Below are positions 16,925 to 26,253 of a stretch of DNA of 49,505 nucleotides, piece by piece (the stretch's first letter is position 1; every line of letters starts with the position of its first letter). The position numbers and the translations under genes were made by a program. Source of the DNA: Roseomonas sp. (GTDB lineage: Bacteria > Pseudomonadota > Alphaproteobacteria > Acetobacterales > Acetobacteraceae); contig JADCGF010000037.1 in the NCBI GenBank assembly GCA_020249145.1, positions 1 through 49,505 on the forward strand. The letters run 5' to 3'. Below the pieces are notes generated by a model. The model saw only the letters and a list, made by a program, of their open reading frames with translations. It was not told the origin of the DNA and did no database searches.

Positions 16925-19185
16925 CGCCGCCCACGCCGTGGTGGCACCGGGCGCCCGTTGCGCTTCGGCACACCTTGCATGATATGAAACACCATCCCGC
17001 CCGTACGCGCGGTGGCTTCCTTCAGGCGCACTTCCACTGCCTGACCCAGCGTGAAGGTCAAGCCTGTCCTGCGACCAGCCAGGCGCTGCGTGGCTTCGTC
17101 CTGATCCCATCTATCATCCGGCAATGAGCCAAGCGGTACGATTCCGCTCGCGCCATTCTCCTCCAAAGTGACAAACAGGCCGAAGCGTGTCACCCCCGAA
17201 ATACGCGCGGCGAATAAATTTCCCACGCGCTCTGACATATATGCCGCAAGGTAGCGATCAACCGCATCGCGTTCGGCTGCCGCCGCGCGCCGTTCGGTTG
17301 CGGTGATGTGTTCACCCGTTTCCAAAAACCGCGCCGCTTCCAATTCCGCCAAGCCATCACTGCCAAGCTTCAAGCCACGGATCAGCGCGCGATGCACGAG
17401 CAAATCCGCATAGCGCCGAATGGGAGAGGTGAAATGCGCATAACGCGCCAAGGCCAGGCCGAAATGCCCGAGATTATCCGGCGCATAAGCCGCCTGGGAT
17501 TGGCTGCGCAGCACGGTTTCATGCACCAACCGTTCCTGAGGGCTTTCCTTCACCTGCGCCAGCAAGGCCGCGAAATCGCGCGGATGCAGCCGATCCCCGG
17601 GCGGCAACGACAGTCCCATGCTGCGCAGAAATTGCCTGAGCCCTTCCAGCTTCAACTCCGAAGGCCGGTCATGCACGCGATACATGCAGGGCTGGATCAG
17701 CCGTTCGAGTTCCTCCGCGGCGCAGACATTGGCGGCGACCATGAATTCTTCGATCAGCCGATGGGAATCGAGCCTGGCGCGTGGCACCACGGCGGTGACG
17801 CGCCCTTTGTCATCCAGCAGCACGCGCCGTTCCGGCAGATCGAGATCAAGCGTGCCGCGTGCTTCGCGTGCGGCCAGCAGGGCGCGGAAGGCGCCGTACA
17901 GGCTTGCCATATGGCCGGGCGCCAATCCTTCCGGTTCTGCCCCTGCCTCAAAGCTCGCTTGCGCCTGTTCGTAAGTAAGGCGCGCGGCGGAACGCATGAT
18001 GCCGCGGCCGAAGCGATGGCCGGACTTCCGTCCCGCGCCATCAAAGCGCATTTCAACGAAAAGGCAGCCGCGATCCTCATTCGGACGCAGGCTGCACCAG
18101 CCATTGGAAAGGGCTTCCGGCAGCATGGGCACGACGCGATCGGGGAAATAGACCGAATTGCCCCGCGCCCAGGCTTCGCGGTCCAAATGGCTATCGGGGC
18201 CGACATAATGCGCCACATCAGCGATGGCGACGGTGACTTTCCAGCCGGCGCCATCGGGTTCGGCATGTACGGCATCATCGAAATCCCGCGCATCATCGCC
18301 ATCAATCGTCACCAGCGGCAGATCGCGCAAATCAACCCGCCCACGTGCAGTCACACCCTTCGCGGCTTCGGCTTCGCGCAAGGCTTCCGCCGGAAAGACA
18401 TCCGGGATGCCATGGGCATGGATGCAGATCAGGGAGACCGAACGCGGTTCGCCCATGACGCCGAGGCTTTCGACAATCCGCGCGGGCTTTGGGCCGAAAT
18501 GCCGCGTGGCGGGTAAGGGCTCAGCCAGCACAATATCGCCCGGCTTGGCGCCACCCGTTTCACCAGACGGGACCATCCATTCGCCCTTCTGGCGCCGATC
18601 CGTCGGGATGATCCGCCCTTCCTCATAAACGCCAAGGATGCGCGCCGGTGCACCGCCCGCGATGCGCTTGAAAGTGCGGCCTTCATATTTACCGGCACCG
18701 ATGGGCTTGAGGCGTGCGAGTACCCTTTCCCCAACCGCCAGCGCCGGGCGGCCTTTGCCTTCCGGGCGCATATAGATGATCGGCGGGCGGCCTTCGCCCT
18801 GCCATTGCAGCGGGCGCGCGATGGGGTCTCCATCCGGGTCCGTGCCGGTCACTTCCACCGGTGCCATATCGGGCAGCCGCCCCGGCGCGATGATGGCGCG
18901 CTTGCCGGCAGGGCTTGCGCCGCCTTCTTCGGCCAATTCGCGCATCATGTGGCGGAGTGCCGGGCGCTGATCCGTACTCAGCCCAAAAGCGCGGGCGATT
19001 TCGGATTTCGTCACGCGGCCTTTGGCTTCCGCCAGAAATCCGCGCAGCGAGGCCTTGGAAGGAAGCTCCCCTGTCGTCGGAGCCGCTTGGAGCGCCGTGC
19101 CGCGACGTTTCGCACTCGCCGCCGGGCCGGAAGCGGCGCGGGATCGGGCCTTATGGCCTTTCACCGGCGGGCCGCGGCGGGGCAT
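16921..19185 (-). CDS. rnr: Ribonuclease R
   Basis: Processive 3'-5' exoribonuclease that degrades structured RNA. Its 754 residues have an N-terminal helix-turn-helix-like region, cold-shock domains, then the RNB core. The core carries the metal-binding Asp cluster in IDGDDARDFDDAVHAEPDG and the family stretch GNSVYFPDRVVPMLPEALSN. Further on come FTSPIRRYADLLVHR and a C-terminal S1 domain (VGNLFAARISGVTRFGLFVTLEENG). The tail is basic. The start at 19185 lies 1 base after the topA stop, and its own stop overlaps the S41 protease start, so topA-rnr-protease look like one transcript. Confidence 0.95.
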   Translation of the reverse strand: MPRRGPPVKGHKARSRAASGPAASAKRRGTALQAAPTTGELPSKASLRGFLAEAKGRVTKSEIARAFGLSTDQRPALRHMMRELAEEGGASPAGKRAIIAPGRLPDMAPVEVTGTDPDGDPIARPLQWQGEGRPPIIYMRPEGKGRPALAVGERVLARLKPIGAGKYEGRTFKRIAGGAPARILGVYEEGRIIPTDRRQKGEWMVPSGETGGAKPGDIVLAEPLPATRHFGPKPARIVESLGVMGEPRSVSLICIHAHGIPDVFPAEALREAEAAKGVTARGRVDLRDLPLVTIDGDDARDFDDAVHAEPDGAGWKVTVAIADVAHYVGPDSHLDREAWARGNSVYFPDRVVPMLPEALSNGWCSLRPNEDRGCLFVEMRFDGAGRKSGHRFGRGIMRSAARLTYEQAQASFEAGAEPEGLAPGHMASLYGAFRALLAAREARGTLDLDLPERRVLLDDKGRVTAVVPRARLDSHRLIEEFMVAANVCAAEELERLIQPCMYRVHDRPSELKLEGLRQFLRSMGLSLPPGDRLHPRDFAALLAQVKESPQERLVHETVLRSQSQAAYAPDNLGHFGLALARYAHFTSPIRRYADLLVHRALIRGLKLGSDGLAELEAARFLETGEHITATERRAAAAERDAVDRYLAAYMSERVGNLFAARISGVTRFGLFVTLEENGASGIVPLGSLPDDRWDQDEATQRLAGRRTGLTFTLGQAVEVRLKEATARTGGMVFHIMQGVPKRNGRPVPPRRGRR

Positions 19186-19186
19186 T

Positions 19187-21949
19187 TCAGCGGCTACTCT
19201 TGCGGGCGGCGGGCTTGGCTTTGGCCTTGGCCGCAGGCTTGGCCTTGGCGGGCGCGGCCCTCGGCTTGGCGGCGGTGGCGGCTTTTGGCTTCGCGGCGGG
19301 CTTGGCTTTCACCGGGGCGGCCTTGGCCTTGGCAGCAGGTTTGGCCTTGGCCACGGGCTTGGTCGGCGCCGCGCTGGCCGCAGCCTTGCGCGCACCACCC
19401 TTGGCGCCCTTGCGGGCTGCGGCACCGCGCGCCTTCATCTCCTTGCCCTTTTCGGCAAGTAGCGTGACCATATCGGCAAGCTGTGCGTCTTCCATCGCCA
19501 GATCACGCGGCAGATTGGCAACAGTCCGCCCATGCTGCGCGTAGGGCCCGAAGCGGCCCTTGCGCACCACCACCATCTCCCCGTCCTTGGGGTGAGGGCC
19601 CAATTCACGGATGCGCGACCGCGCATCGGCCAGAAGGGCAATGGCGCGATTGAGGCCAACCGTCAGCACATCATCATCCTTGTCCAAGGATTTGAAGATG
19701 CTGCCACAGCGAACATAGGCGCCGAAACGCCCAAGCCCCGCCGTGATTTCCTCCTGACTTTCGGGATCAATGCCAATCACGCGCGGCAGGGAGAGCAACC
19801 CAAGGGCCGCTTCCAGCGTCATGCCATCCGGGTTCTGCCCTGCAGCCAGGCTCGCGCGGCGCGGCTTGGTGGGCTTGCCCTTGGCATCGGTGCCGGGCTC
19901 ACCAAGCTGCACATAAACGCCGTAGGGACCGCGCCGCATGGTCACGGCTTGGCCAGTCGCGGGGTCCTTGCCCAATTCGCGATCCGCGCTGGCACCTTCG
20001 CCATCGGCAGACCCAACGCCGAAGGGGCGCGTGTAACGGCATTCAGGGTAGTTGGAGCACCCGATAAAGGCGCCGCCGCGCCCGAGCCGCAAGCCAAGCC
20101 GCCCTGCCGAGCAACTCGGGCAACTGCGCGGGTCCGTGCCATCGCCGCGCGCGGGGAAGATATGCGGGCCCAAATCCTCATCCAGCGCGTCAATCACGTC
20201 GCGCACTTTCAGATCCTTGGTCGCTTCCACCGCGCGGGAGAATTCATCCCAGAAAACATGCATCACCGCGCGCCATTCGGCACGACCACCGGAGATTTCA
20301 TCGAGCTTTTCCTCCATGGAGGAGGTGAAGCCGGTATCCACATATTTCTCGAAAAACCGTACCAGGAATGTGGTGACCATCCGCCCCAAATCCTGCGCAA
20401 CAAAACGCCGCTTTTCGAGCGTGACATATTTCAAATCCTGCAAGCGTTGCAGGATGGAGGCATAGGTGGAAGGCCGGCCAATGCCCAATTCTTCCAGTCG
20501 CTTCACCAATGACGCTTCGGAATAACGCGGTGGAGGCTGGGTGAAATGCTGGCTTGCGGCGATGTCGCCGCGCTTCAGCGCTTCCTTCTCCCGCATCGGG
20601 GGCAGGATGCGGCTTTCATCATCCTCGGCGGGTGCGCTGCCGGGCGCGATGCCGGCACGCGCATCGGCGGCGCGGTCATCCTCATCTTCACGATAGACCT
20701 TCAGGAAACCATCAAAGGCAATCACGGAACCGGTGGCGCGGAATTGCGCGCGGCCATCCTTGGCGGTGATATCCACCGCCGTTTGATCCATCTCGGCGGA
20801 CGCCATTTGCGAAGCAACCGCGCGCTTCCAGATCAGGTCATAAAGCCTGGCCTGCGCGCCTTCCAATTCGCCGCCCATCGTCTCGGGGCTGCGCGTTACG
20901 TCCGTGGGGCGGATCGCCTCATGCGCTTCCTGCGCGTTCTTCGCCTTGGAGGCATATTCGCGCGGCGCGGCGGGCATGTAATTCGGCCCGAAGGCGCTTT
21001 TCACATGATCACGAATGGCAGCAATGGCTTCGCGCGCCATGGTCACACCATCCGTCCGCATATAGGTGATGTGGCCGCCTTCATACAAAGCCTGCGCCGT
21101 GCGCATGGTTTGCTGCGCGCCCATGCCAAGCTTGCGCGACGCTTCCATCTGCAGCGTGGAGGTCATGAAGGGCGGCGGAGGGTTCCGCCGCACGCGGCGC
21201 TTTTCGACCGACGCCACACTATAGCTGCCGCCTTCGGCCAGCTTCTTCGCCCGCATCGCCGCCGCTTCATCCGGCAGATCGAATTGTTCCAGCTTGCGGC
21301 CTTCAAGATGCGTGAGCCGCGCGGTGAAGGGCGCGCCCGCCGCCGTGGTGAAGCGGCCTTCAATCGTCCAATATTCCCGCGCGCGGAAGGCTTCGATTTC
21401 CGCTTCACGTTCGCAAATCAGGCGCAGCGCCACGGATTGCACACGCCCCGCGGAACGCGAACCAGGCAGCTTCCGCCACAGCACCGGCGAAAGCGTATAG
21501 CCCACCAGATAATCCAGCGCGCGCCGCGCCAGATAGGCTTCGATCAGCGGCTGATCCAAATCACGCGGATGCGCCACCGCATATTGTACAGCGCGTTTGG
21601 TGATTTCATTGAAGGTGATGCGCTGAACATGCTTGCCCTTCAGCGCCCCGCGCTCGGCCAGCATATCCTTCACATGCCAGGAAATCGCTTCCCCTTCGCG
21701 GTCCGGGTCGGTTGCCAGATACAATCGCTTGGCGCCCTTCAGCGCAGCCGCAATGCGGCCCACTTGCTGTTCGCCGCGCGGGTCCTTGCCCCAGAGCATG
21801 GCGAAATCCTGATCGGGCAGGACCGCGCCATCCTTTTCTTCCAGATCGCGGACATGGCCATAGGAGGCCAAAACCGTGAAATCCCGGCCCAAATATTTTT
21901 CAATCGTCTTCGCCTTGGCCGGCGATTCCACAACGACAACGTCGCTCAT
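19187..21949 (-). CDS. topA: DNA topoisomerase I
   Basis: Type IA topoisomerase that relaxes negative supercoils. The Toprim domain starts VVVVESPAKAKTIEKYL and has DPDREGEAISWH. The catalytic tyrosine is Y296 in GGHITYMRTDG. A C4 zinc finger (CPSC...CSNYPEC) and further topoisomerase C-terminal repeats (GRFGAYV, GRFGPYA) follow. The last about 85 residues are nearly all Ala, Lys and Pro, like histone H1 tails. I choose ATG 21949, preceded by GGGA; a GTG at 21964 would overlap the dprA stop by 4 bp and is possible. Confidence 0.96.
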   Translation of the reverse strand: MSDVVVVESPAKAKTIEKYLGRDFTVLASYGHVRDLEEKDGAVLPDQDFAMLWGKDPRGEQQVGRIAAALKGAKRLYLATDPDREGEAISWHVKDMLAERGALKGKHVQRITFNEITKRAVQYAVAHPRDLDQPLIEAYLARRALDYLVGYTLSPVLWRKLPGSRSAGRVQSVALRLICEREAEIEAFRAREYWTIEGRFTTAAGAPFTARLTHLEGRKLEQFDLPDEAAAMRAKKLAEGGSYSVASVEKRRVRRNPPPPFMTSTLQMEASRKLGMGAQQTMRTAQALYEGGHITYMRTDGVTMAREAIAAIRDHVKSAFGPNYMPAAPREYASKAKNAQEAHEAIRPTDVTRSPETMGGELEGAQARLYDLIWKRAVASQMASAEMDQTAVDITAKDGRAQFRATGSVIAFDGFLKVYREDEDDRAADARAGIAPGSAPAEDDESRILPPMREKEALKRGDIAASQHFTQPPPRYSEASLVKRLEELGIGRPSTYASILQRLQDLKYVTLEKRRFVAQDLGRMVTTFLVRFFEKYVDTGFTSSMEEKLDEISGGRAEWRAVMHVFWDEFSRAVEATKDLKVRDVIDALDEDLGPHIFPARGDGTDPRSCPSCSAGRLGLRLGRGGAFIGCSNYPECRYTRPFGVGSADGEGASADRELGKDPATGQAVTMRRGPYGVYVQLGEPGTDAKGKPTKPRRASLAAGQNPDGMTLEAALGLLSLPRVIGIDPESQEEITAGLGRFGAYVRCGSIFKSLDKDDDVLTVGLNRAIALLADARSRIRELGPHPKDGEMVVVRKGRFGPYAQHGRTVANLPRDLAMEDAQLADMVTLLAEKGKEMKARGAAARKGAKGGARKAAASAAPTKPVAKAKPAAKAKAAPVKAKPAAKPKAATAAKPRAAPAKAKPAAKAKAKPAARKSSR

Positions 21950-21960
21950 GCTTTCCCGAT

Positions 21961-23085
21961 TCACCCTCGCCCGGATAGCGCTACCCGATGGCCGGGCAGC
22001 ATATCCACCCGGCCTTCCAGTTCCAGATCAGCAAGCGCCGCCTGGAGCGCGGGGGGTGAGAGGTGACAGCGCCGGAGAAGATCGTCAACAGATATCGGTG
22101 CCATTCCAATTAAATCAATGAGTTGACCATATTCGCCGGGGGTGGCTTCCGGGGCCACATCCTCAGGGCTCGGAATTTCCGGGGTATGGGACAGGGCAAA
22201 AAGCGGGGTGTCGTTCGGCGCTTCGGGCAGATGCGCCAGCACATCGGCGGCTGATTCAACCAAATGCGCGCCCTGTCGGATAAGGTCATTGGCGCCGCGG
22301 CTGCGCGGGTCAAGCGGGCTGCCGGGGATGGCAAAGACCTCTCGCCCCGCTTCCAAGGCAAGGCGGGCGGTGATGAGCGTGCCGGAGCGTTCGGCGGCTT
22401 CCACCACCAGGACGCCAAGCGAAAGCCCGGCCACGATGCGGTTGCGCTTGGGGAAATGCCGCGCCAAAGGCGCGGTCCCCAACGCATGTTCCGCGACCAC
22501 AGCGCCTTCACGGCCAATCCGCGCCTGCAGCGCGGCGTTTTCCGGCGGATAGGCAACATCCAAGCCGCCTGGCAGCACAGCCAGCGTCCGCCCGACGCGC
22601 AAAGCGCCCTGATGTGCCGCCGCATCCACCCCGCGCGCCAGGCCCGAGATCACCAGCACCCCGGCGTCGGTCAGTGCCTCCGCAATGTCTTCCGCAATGC
22701 GCCGCCCGGCGGCTGAAGCATTGCGCGCGCCCACAATGGCGAAGCTTGGCACCTGCGCCAGCAAAGCGGCATCGCCCTGCACCGCGAGCATGGCCGGCGC
22801 ATCCGCCAGCAAAGCAAGCAAGGGCGGGTAGTGGGGATCACCCCAAAAGATGAACCGTGCTCCAAGCTTCGCCATGGCATCGGCTTCCCGCCGTGCGTCA
22901 TCCGCGCTTGGAATGCGCGCCGGGGCTTCGCGCTTCGCCAGCAGTCGGGGCAAAGCCTCCAGCGCCGCCGCCCCGCTGCCATGCCGGGCAAGCAGGCGGC
23001 GAAAGCCCATGGGGCCAATGCCCTCGGTCTGGGCAATGCGCCATAGGGCGAGGCTTTCGGCGGGGCTGGGCGCGGCTACAGACAT
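21961..23085 (-). CDS. dprA: DNA-processing protein DprA
   Basis: DprA binds incoming single-stranded DNA and loads RecA during natural transformation. The 374 residues show an N-terminal SAM-like region (RIAQTEGIGPMGFRRLL), the Rossmann core (SFAIVGARNASAAGRR, VISGLARGVDAAAH, LPGGLDVAYPPEN, ERSGTLITARLALE) and a C-terminal winged-helix domain (VDDLLRRCHLSPPALQAAL). All core motifs are intact, so this copy is probably functional. Its first 52 codons have a diverged duplicate at 24155-24310, on the far side of an AT-rich island. Confidence 0.95.
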   Translation of the reverse strand: MSVAAPSPAESLALWRIAQTEGIGPMGFRRLLARHGSGAAALEALPRLLAKREAPARIPSADDARREADAMAKLGARFIFWGDPHYPPLLALLADAPAMLAVQGDAALLAQVPSFAIVGARNASAAGRRIAEDIAEALTDAGVLVISGLARGVDAAAHQGALRVGRTLAVLPGGLDVAYPPENAALQARIGREGAVVAEHALGTAPLARHFPKRNRIVAGLSLGVLVVEAAERSGTLITARLALEAGREVFAIPGSPLDPRSRGANDLIRQGAHLVESAADVLAHLPEAPNDTPLFALSHTPEIPSPEDVAPEATPGEYGQLIDLIGMAPISVDDLLRRCHLSPPALQAALADLELEGRVDMLPGHRVALSGRG

Positions 23086-23254
23086 AGGCGAAATTCTATG
23101 CCATAATTCAACCTATACGGGAAATACCAAATCGTATTTCTATTTGGCGGTTTTACCGATGCGCGGTTCGGTCCCGGCCAGCAGGCGGCGGATATTCGCC
23201 TCATGCCGCCAGAACACCAGAATGGCGATGAGCAGCGCCATCAGCGCGTGATCC
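22930..23254. repeat. Imperfect direct repeat, copy A (dprA 5' end plus plsY 3' end)
   Basis: This 325-bp stretch aligns without gaps to 24155-24479, offset by exactly 1225 bp. By hand count there are about 37 mismatches, near 89% identity. It contains the first codons of the working dprA, the dprA-plsY spacer and the last codons of a plsY-like gene. Weaker similarity continues to about 23293. Confidence 0.9.
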
Positions 23255-23293
23255 TGATAGAACAGCAAAAGCGCCAGCAAGGATGCGGCGGCT
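23140..23293 (-). pseudogene. plsY 3' fragment (about 50 codons)
   Basis: On the minus strand, the frame ending in TAG at 23142-23140 codes for the C-terminus of a PlsY homologue: [20 protein letters not shown], then [17 protein letters not shown]. It differs from the intact plsY at 24365-24970 by several substitutions, so it is not a recent copy. Homology ends at about 23293, where an in-frame stop appears and the AT-rich island begins. It is adjacent to the intact dprA. Confidence 0.85.
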
Positions 23294-23370
23294 TAAAAAG
23301 GTCGCGCCGGAATTAGCGAAGAGTCGCAAGAAGTGCGTAACGGCAATTCGGAGGCATACCTCACTAGAAT

Positions 23371-23904
23371 TCAAGGCGCGTCCACGCCGAATGGGAGTTC
23401 TTCGTAGAGAGACGGAAGCCGACTTTCGACGAGTGCGCGTAAATCAGCGTCAGTTTCCATCGCTGCGAAGAAGCCCATTATTGCCCTCGCAAGATCTTGG
23501 ATAAGCATCTCAACGCTGATCAGAACGACGCGGGGCGAAACGCTGGGATCGAATGCGTGCGGCCCATTATCTAAATACCTAAACACCGGGACCGATACAT
23601 CTTCTTTATGAATTCTAGCCTCTGCGCTAAACGCATGCAACAGGCTGCAGCGGGCAGCATATACGTCGAGCCCACGATACTGATACGTATGGGACTGGGC
23701 TGTTTTCAAATAAGTGTCAACCCAAACGATGAAATCGCGCTTGCCCTGTGTTGTCTGGCCCATAGGCATCGAGAGGAAAGCCATAGTGTCGATACAAACA
23801 TAAATCATTGTCACTGATGATATAGTAGCACCCGCATCTTTGCATCGGGTGATTTCTTCCAAAAGATACCTTGTTAGTTTCGGTAGCGCCGTAGAAATTT
23901 TCAT
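23371..23904 (-). CDS. Unknown protein on AT-rich island, HEPN-like Rx4H motif
   Basis: This 177-residue protein is in a 0.86-kb AT-rich insert between copies A and B of the repeat. I do not recognise the family. It looks alpha-helical and soluble. The segment GLDVYAARCSLLHAFSAEAR contains R85-x4-H90, the spacing of the HEPN nuclease motif (Rx4-6H), and the context on a small island fits a defence or toxin-type gene. That is an inference; one motif is weak proof. The start ATG 23904 has only a poor ribosome site. Codon use is clearly less GC-biased than in its neighbours, which suggests transfer. Confidence 0.6.
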   Translation of the reverse strand: MKISTALPKLTRYLLEEITRCKDAGATISSVTMIYVCIDTMAFLSMPMGQTTQGKRDFIVWVDTYLKTAQSHTYQYRGLDVYAARCSLLHAFSAEARIHKEDVSVPVFRYLDNGPHAFDPSVSPRVVLISVEMLIQDLARAIMGFFAAMETDADLRALVESRLPSLYEELPFGVDAP

Positions 23905-23970
23905 TCTTTGCTAGTTTTCTCATAAAAAAATTAAAAGAAAAGCCCTGCCGTGCTAGAGCTCGTTACCACT

Positions 23971-23994
23971 AGAGCGAACAGCTCGCTCTTTCTT
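23971..23994 (+). terminator. Hairpin with T-rich tail inside the island
   Basis: A perfect 7-bp stem AGAGCGA / TCGCTCT (23971-23977 with 23983-23989) with a 5-base loop is followed by TTCTT. It is oriented to end rightward transcription, but no rightward gene is visible in the island. It may be left over from a lost gene. Confidence 0.5.
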
Positions 23995-24154
23995 GGTTTA
24001 CAGCTCTGCCGCCCCTGTAATGCAGCTGGAGAGTGAATTTCAAGAGCTCTCGATAATAATTTTAGCACCTCTCTGATGATCGCCTTGCAGCTCAGAAATG
24101 GCAAAGGCTGACCCCCGAACCTGAACGCCTGGTCGTGCAGCCTCTTCCAGGCTG

Positions 24155-24310
24155 GCGCTTCGCCAGCAGGCGGGGCAAGGCATCCAGCGCCGCCGCCCCG
24201 CTGTCATGCCAGGCGAGCAGGCGGCGAAAGCCCATCGGGCCAATGCCCTCGGTCTGGGCGATGCGCCATAGGGCGAGGCTTTCGGCGGGGCCGGGGGTTC
24301 CATCGGGCAT
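24155..24310 (-). pseudogene. dprA 5' fragment (about 52 codons)
   Basis: Read on the minus strand from ATG 24310, the frame gives PAESLALWRIAQTEGIGPMG, then FRRLLAWHDSGAAALDALPR and LLAKR, the start of DprA. Homology then stops abruptly at 24155. The intact dprA is at 21961-23085. The fragment still has the native upstream sequence shared with the intact gene. Confidence 0.88.
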
Positions 24311-24479
24311 AGGCGAAACCCTATGCCATAATTCAACCTATGCGGGAAATACTAAATCACATTTCTATTTGGTGGTCTTGCCGATGCGTGGTTCCGTCCC
24401 CGCCAATAGGCGGCGGATATTCGCCTCATGCCGCCAAAACACCAGCACGGCGATCAGCAAGGCCATCAGCGCGTGATCC
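24155..24479. repeat. Imperfect direct repeat, copy B (dprA 5' fragment plus plsY 3' end)
   Basis: Gapless partner of 22930-23254 at about 89% identity. Here the plsY part belongs to the intact gene and the dprA part is a fragment, the mirror of copy A. Confidence 0.9.
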
Positions 24480-24970
24480 GCGCTGGACAGGACCAGGGCG
24501 AAAAGCGGTGCCGCCGCAAAAGCCGTGAGCGCCGCAGCGGATGACATTTTCAGGAGTTTCGCCGCCACCAACCAAAGGGCACAGCAGGCAAGCCCAACCG
24601 GCCAGGCAGCGGCCAGCAGCACGCCAAGCCCGGTCGCGACACCCTTGCCACCGCGAAAGCCAAGCCAGACCGGGAAAAGATGGCCCAGCACCGCCGCCGT
24701 GCCCACGACCACATCCTGATCGCCCAGGAATTGCCGCGCGAGCAGCATCGCTACCGCGCCCTTCAGCCCATCCAGGATCAGCGTCGCCGCCGCCAGCCCC
24801 TTGCGCCCCGTGCGCAGCACATTGGTCGCGCCGATATTGCCGGAACCGACCTGGCGGATATCGCCAAGCCCGGCTGCCTTGGTCAGCAACAAGCCAAAGG
24901 GCACCGAGCCGATCAAATAGCCGCCGACCAGCGCAATCAGAAACGCGATGCTATCCGCATGTTCCGCCAT
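24365..24970 (-). CDS. plsY: Glycerol-3-phosphate acyltransferase PlsY
   Basis: PlsY transfers the acyl group of acyl-phosphate to glycerol 3-phosphate, starting phospholipid synthesis. The 201-residue membrane protein has the three cytoplasmic PlsY motifs: [15 protein letters not shown], the [15 protein letters not shown] segment, and [20 protein letters not shown]. It has about five membrane helices and the normal length. It lies 3 bp after the pyrC-like gene on the same strand and was probably once followed directly by dprA. Confidence 0.95.
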   Translation of the reverse strand: MAEHADSIAFLIALVGGYLIGSVPFGLLLTKAAGLGDIRQVGSGNIGATNVLRTGRKGLAAATLILDGLKGAVAMLLARQFLGDQDVVVGTAAVLGHLFPVWLGFRGGKGVATGLGVLLAAAWPVGLACCALWLVAAKLLKMSSAAALTAFAAAPLFALVLSSADHALMALLIAVLVFWRHEANIRRLLAGTEPRIGKTTK

Positions 24971-24973
24971 GGT

Positions 24974-26251
24974 TCAGCCGCCGAAAACGCGCCGCCCGGC
25001 TTTCCAGGTGCCCAGCACCCGGCCTTCCAGGGCGCGGCCATCAAAGGGGGAATTCTGCGCCTTGCCAGGCAGCTTGCCGGCTTCCACCTTCCAGCCGCGA
25101 TCAGGATGGAACAACACCAAATCCGCCGGCGCACCCTTCGCTAGCCTGCCATGCGGCAAATCCAGCAGCGTGGCGGGCCGCGCGGTCAGCAGCCCAAGCG
25201 CCGTCAGCATGGGCAAATCGCCCGCATGCACGCGCGCCAGCGTCACGCCCAGCAAAGTCGCCAACCCCGCGCCGCCGGCCTCAGCCTGCGCAAAGGGCAA
25301 GCGCTTGTCATCCGCATCGCGCGGCTGATGGTCTGAGGCAATCGCGTCAATCGTGCCATCCGCCAGCGCTGCCACAACCGCCTGCCGATCAGCTTCGGTG
25401 CGCAAGGGCGGGGAGAGCTTGGCATAGCTGCGATAATCGCCAATCGCGGTTTCGTTCAAATCAAAATAGGGCGGCGCGGTATCGCAAGTGACGGCAAGAC
25501 CCTCTGCCTTGGCGGCGCGGATCAGATCAAGCGCGGCGGCAGTGGAGATATGCGCGAAATGCACATGCCCACCCGTGATGCGCGCAAGGGCGATATCGCG
25601 CGCCACCATCATCGCCTCTGCCGCTGGCGTAATGCCCGGCAGGCCAAGGCGTGTCGCCAATTCGCCTTCCGTCGCGGCACCACCGGCGGCGAGGCTCGGT
25701 TCTTCCGGGTGCTGCACAATGAAAGCGCCAAAGGCCCGCGCGTAAGACAGCGCCAACCGCATGCTGCGCGCCGAGGCAATGGCGCGCACCCCATCGGTAA
25801 AGGCAATGGCGCCGGCTTCGCGCAGCAGCCCGTATTCAGCCAATTCCTTGCCGGCGCAGCCCGCCGTCGCGGCGCCATAGGGCAGCAGCGTGACCGAACC
25901 CGTGGCCTCACCCCGCCGGGCGATGAAGGAAATCAGCGCGGGGTCATCCAAGGCCGGGTCGGTATCCGGCAGCACGCAAATGGTGGTGATGCCACCCGCC
26001 GCGGCGGCCTGCGCGGCAGAGGCGATGGTTTCCCGATGCTCCGCGCCCGGTTCGCCGAGATTGGCGCGGAGATCAATCAAGCCGGGCGCAAGGCAAGCGC
26101 CAGCGGCATCCACCACGGCAGCGCCTTCAGGAGCCGTCAGGTCAGCGCCGCAATCGGCGATCAGCCCATCGCGGATCAGCAAAGCGCCCGGCGCATCAAG
26201 GCCAGAGGCGGGATCAAGCAGGCGGGCATTGGTGATGAGGGTGTCGGCCAT
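24974..26251 (-). CDS. pyrC: Dihydroorotase homologue lacking the metal-binding HxH (pseudo-dihydroorotase)
   Basis: The protein has the amidohydrolase fold of class I dihydroorotases (PGLIDLRANLGEPGAEHRET, GGHVHFAHISTAAALDLI, IDAIASDHQPRDADDKRLPF). The zinc-binding HxH of active enzymes is replaced by R62-A63-N64 and the carboxylated-Lys region is altered. TCDTAPPYFDL replaces the usual TCEVTPHH-like segment. In Pseudomonas and relatives such inactive homologues (PyrC'/PyrX) form a complex with aspartate carbamoyltransferase, and pyrB is directly upstream here. So it is probably structural, with the active dihydroorotase elsewhere. The start is ATG 26251; a TTG at 26257 would overlap pyrB by 4 bp. 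Confidence 0.88.
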   Translation of the reverse strand: MADTLITNARLLDPASGLDAPGALLIRDGLIADCGADLTAPEGAAVVDAAGACLAPGLIDLRANLGEPGAEHRETIASAAQAAAAGGITTICVLPDTDPALDDPALISFIARRGEATGSVTLLPYGAATAGCAGKELAEYGLLREAGAIAFTDGVRAIASARSMRLALSYARAFGAFIVQHPEEPSLAAGGAATEGELATRLGLPGITPAAEAMMVARDIALARITGGHVHFAHISTAAALDLIRAAKAEGLAVTCDTAPPYFDLNETAIGDYRSYAKLSPPLRTEADRQAVVAALADGTIDAIASDHQPRDADDKRLPFAQAEAGGAGLATLLGVTLARVHAGDLPMLTALGLLTARPATLLDLPHGRLAKGAPADLVLFHPDRGWKVEAGKLPGKAQNSPFDGRALEGRVLGTWKAGRRVFGG

Positions 26252-26253
26252 GC

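Noticed and set aside
20546..22066. 506-codon rightward frame antisense to topA
   Set aside because: High GC content keeps antisense frames open; composition is rich in Arg and His with no domain, while topA is certain.
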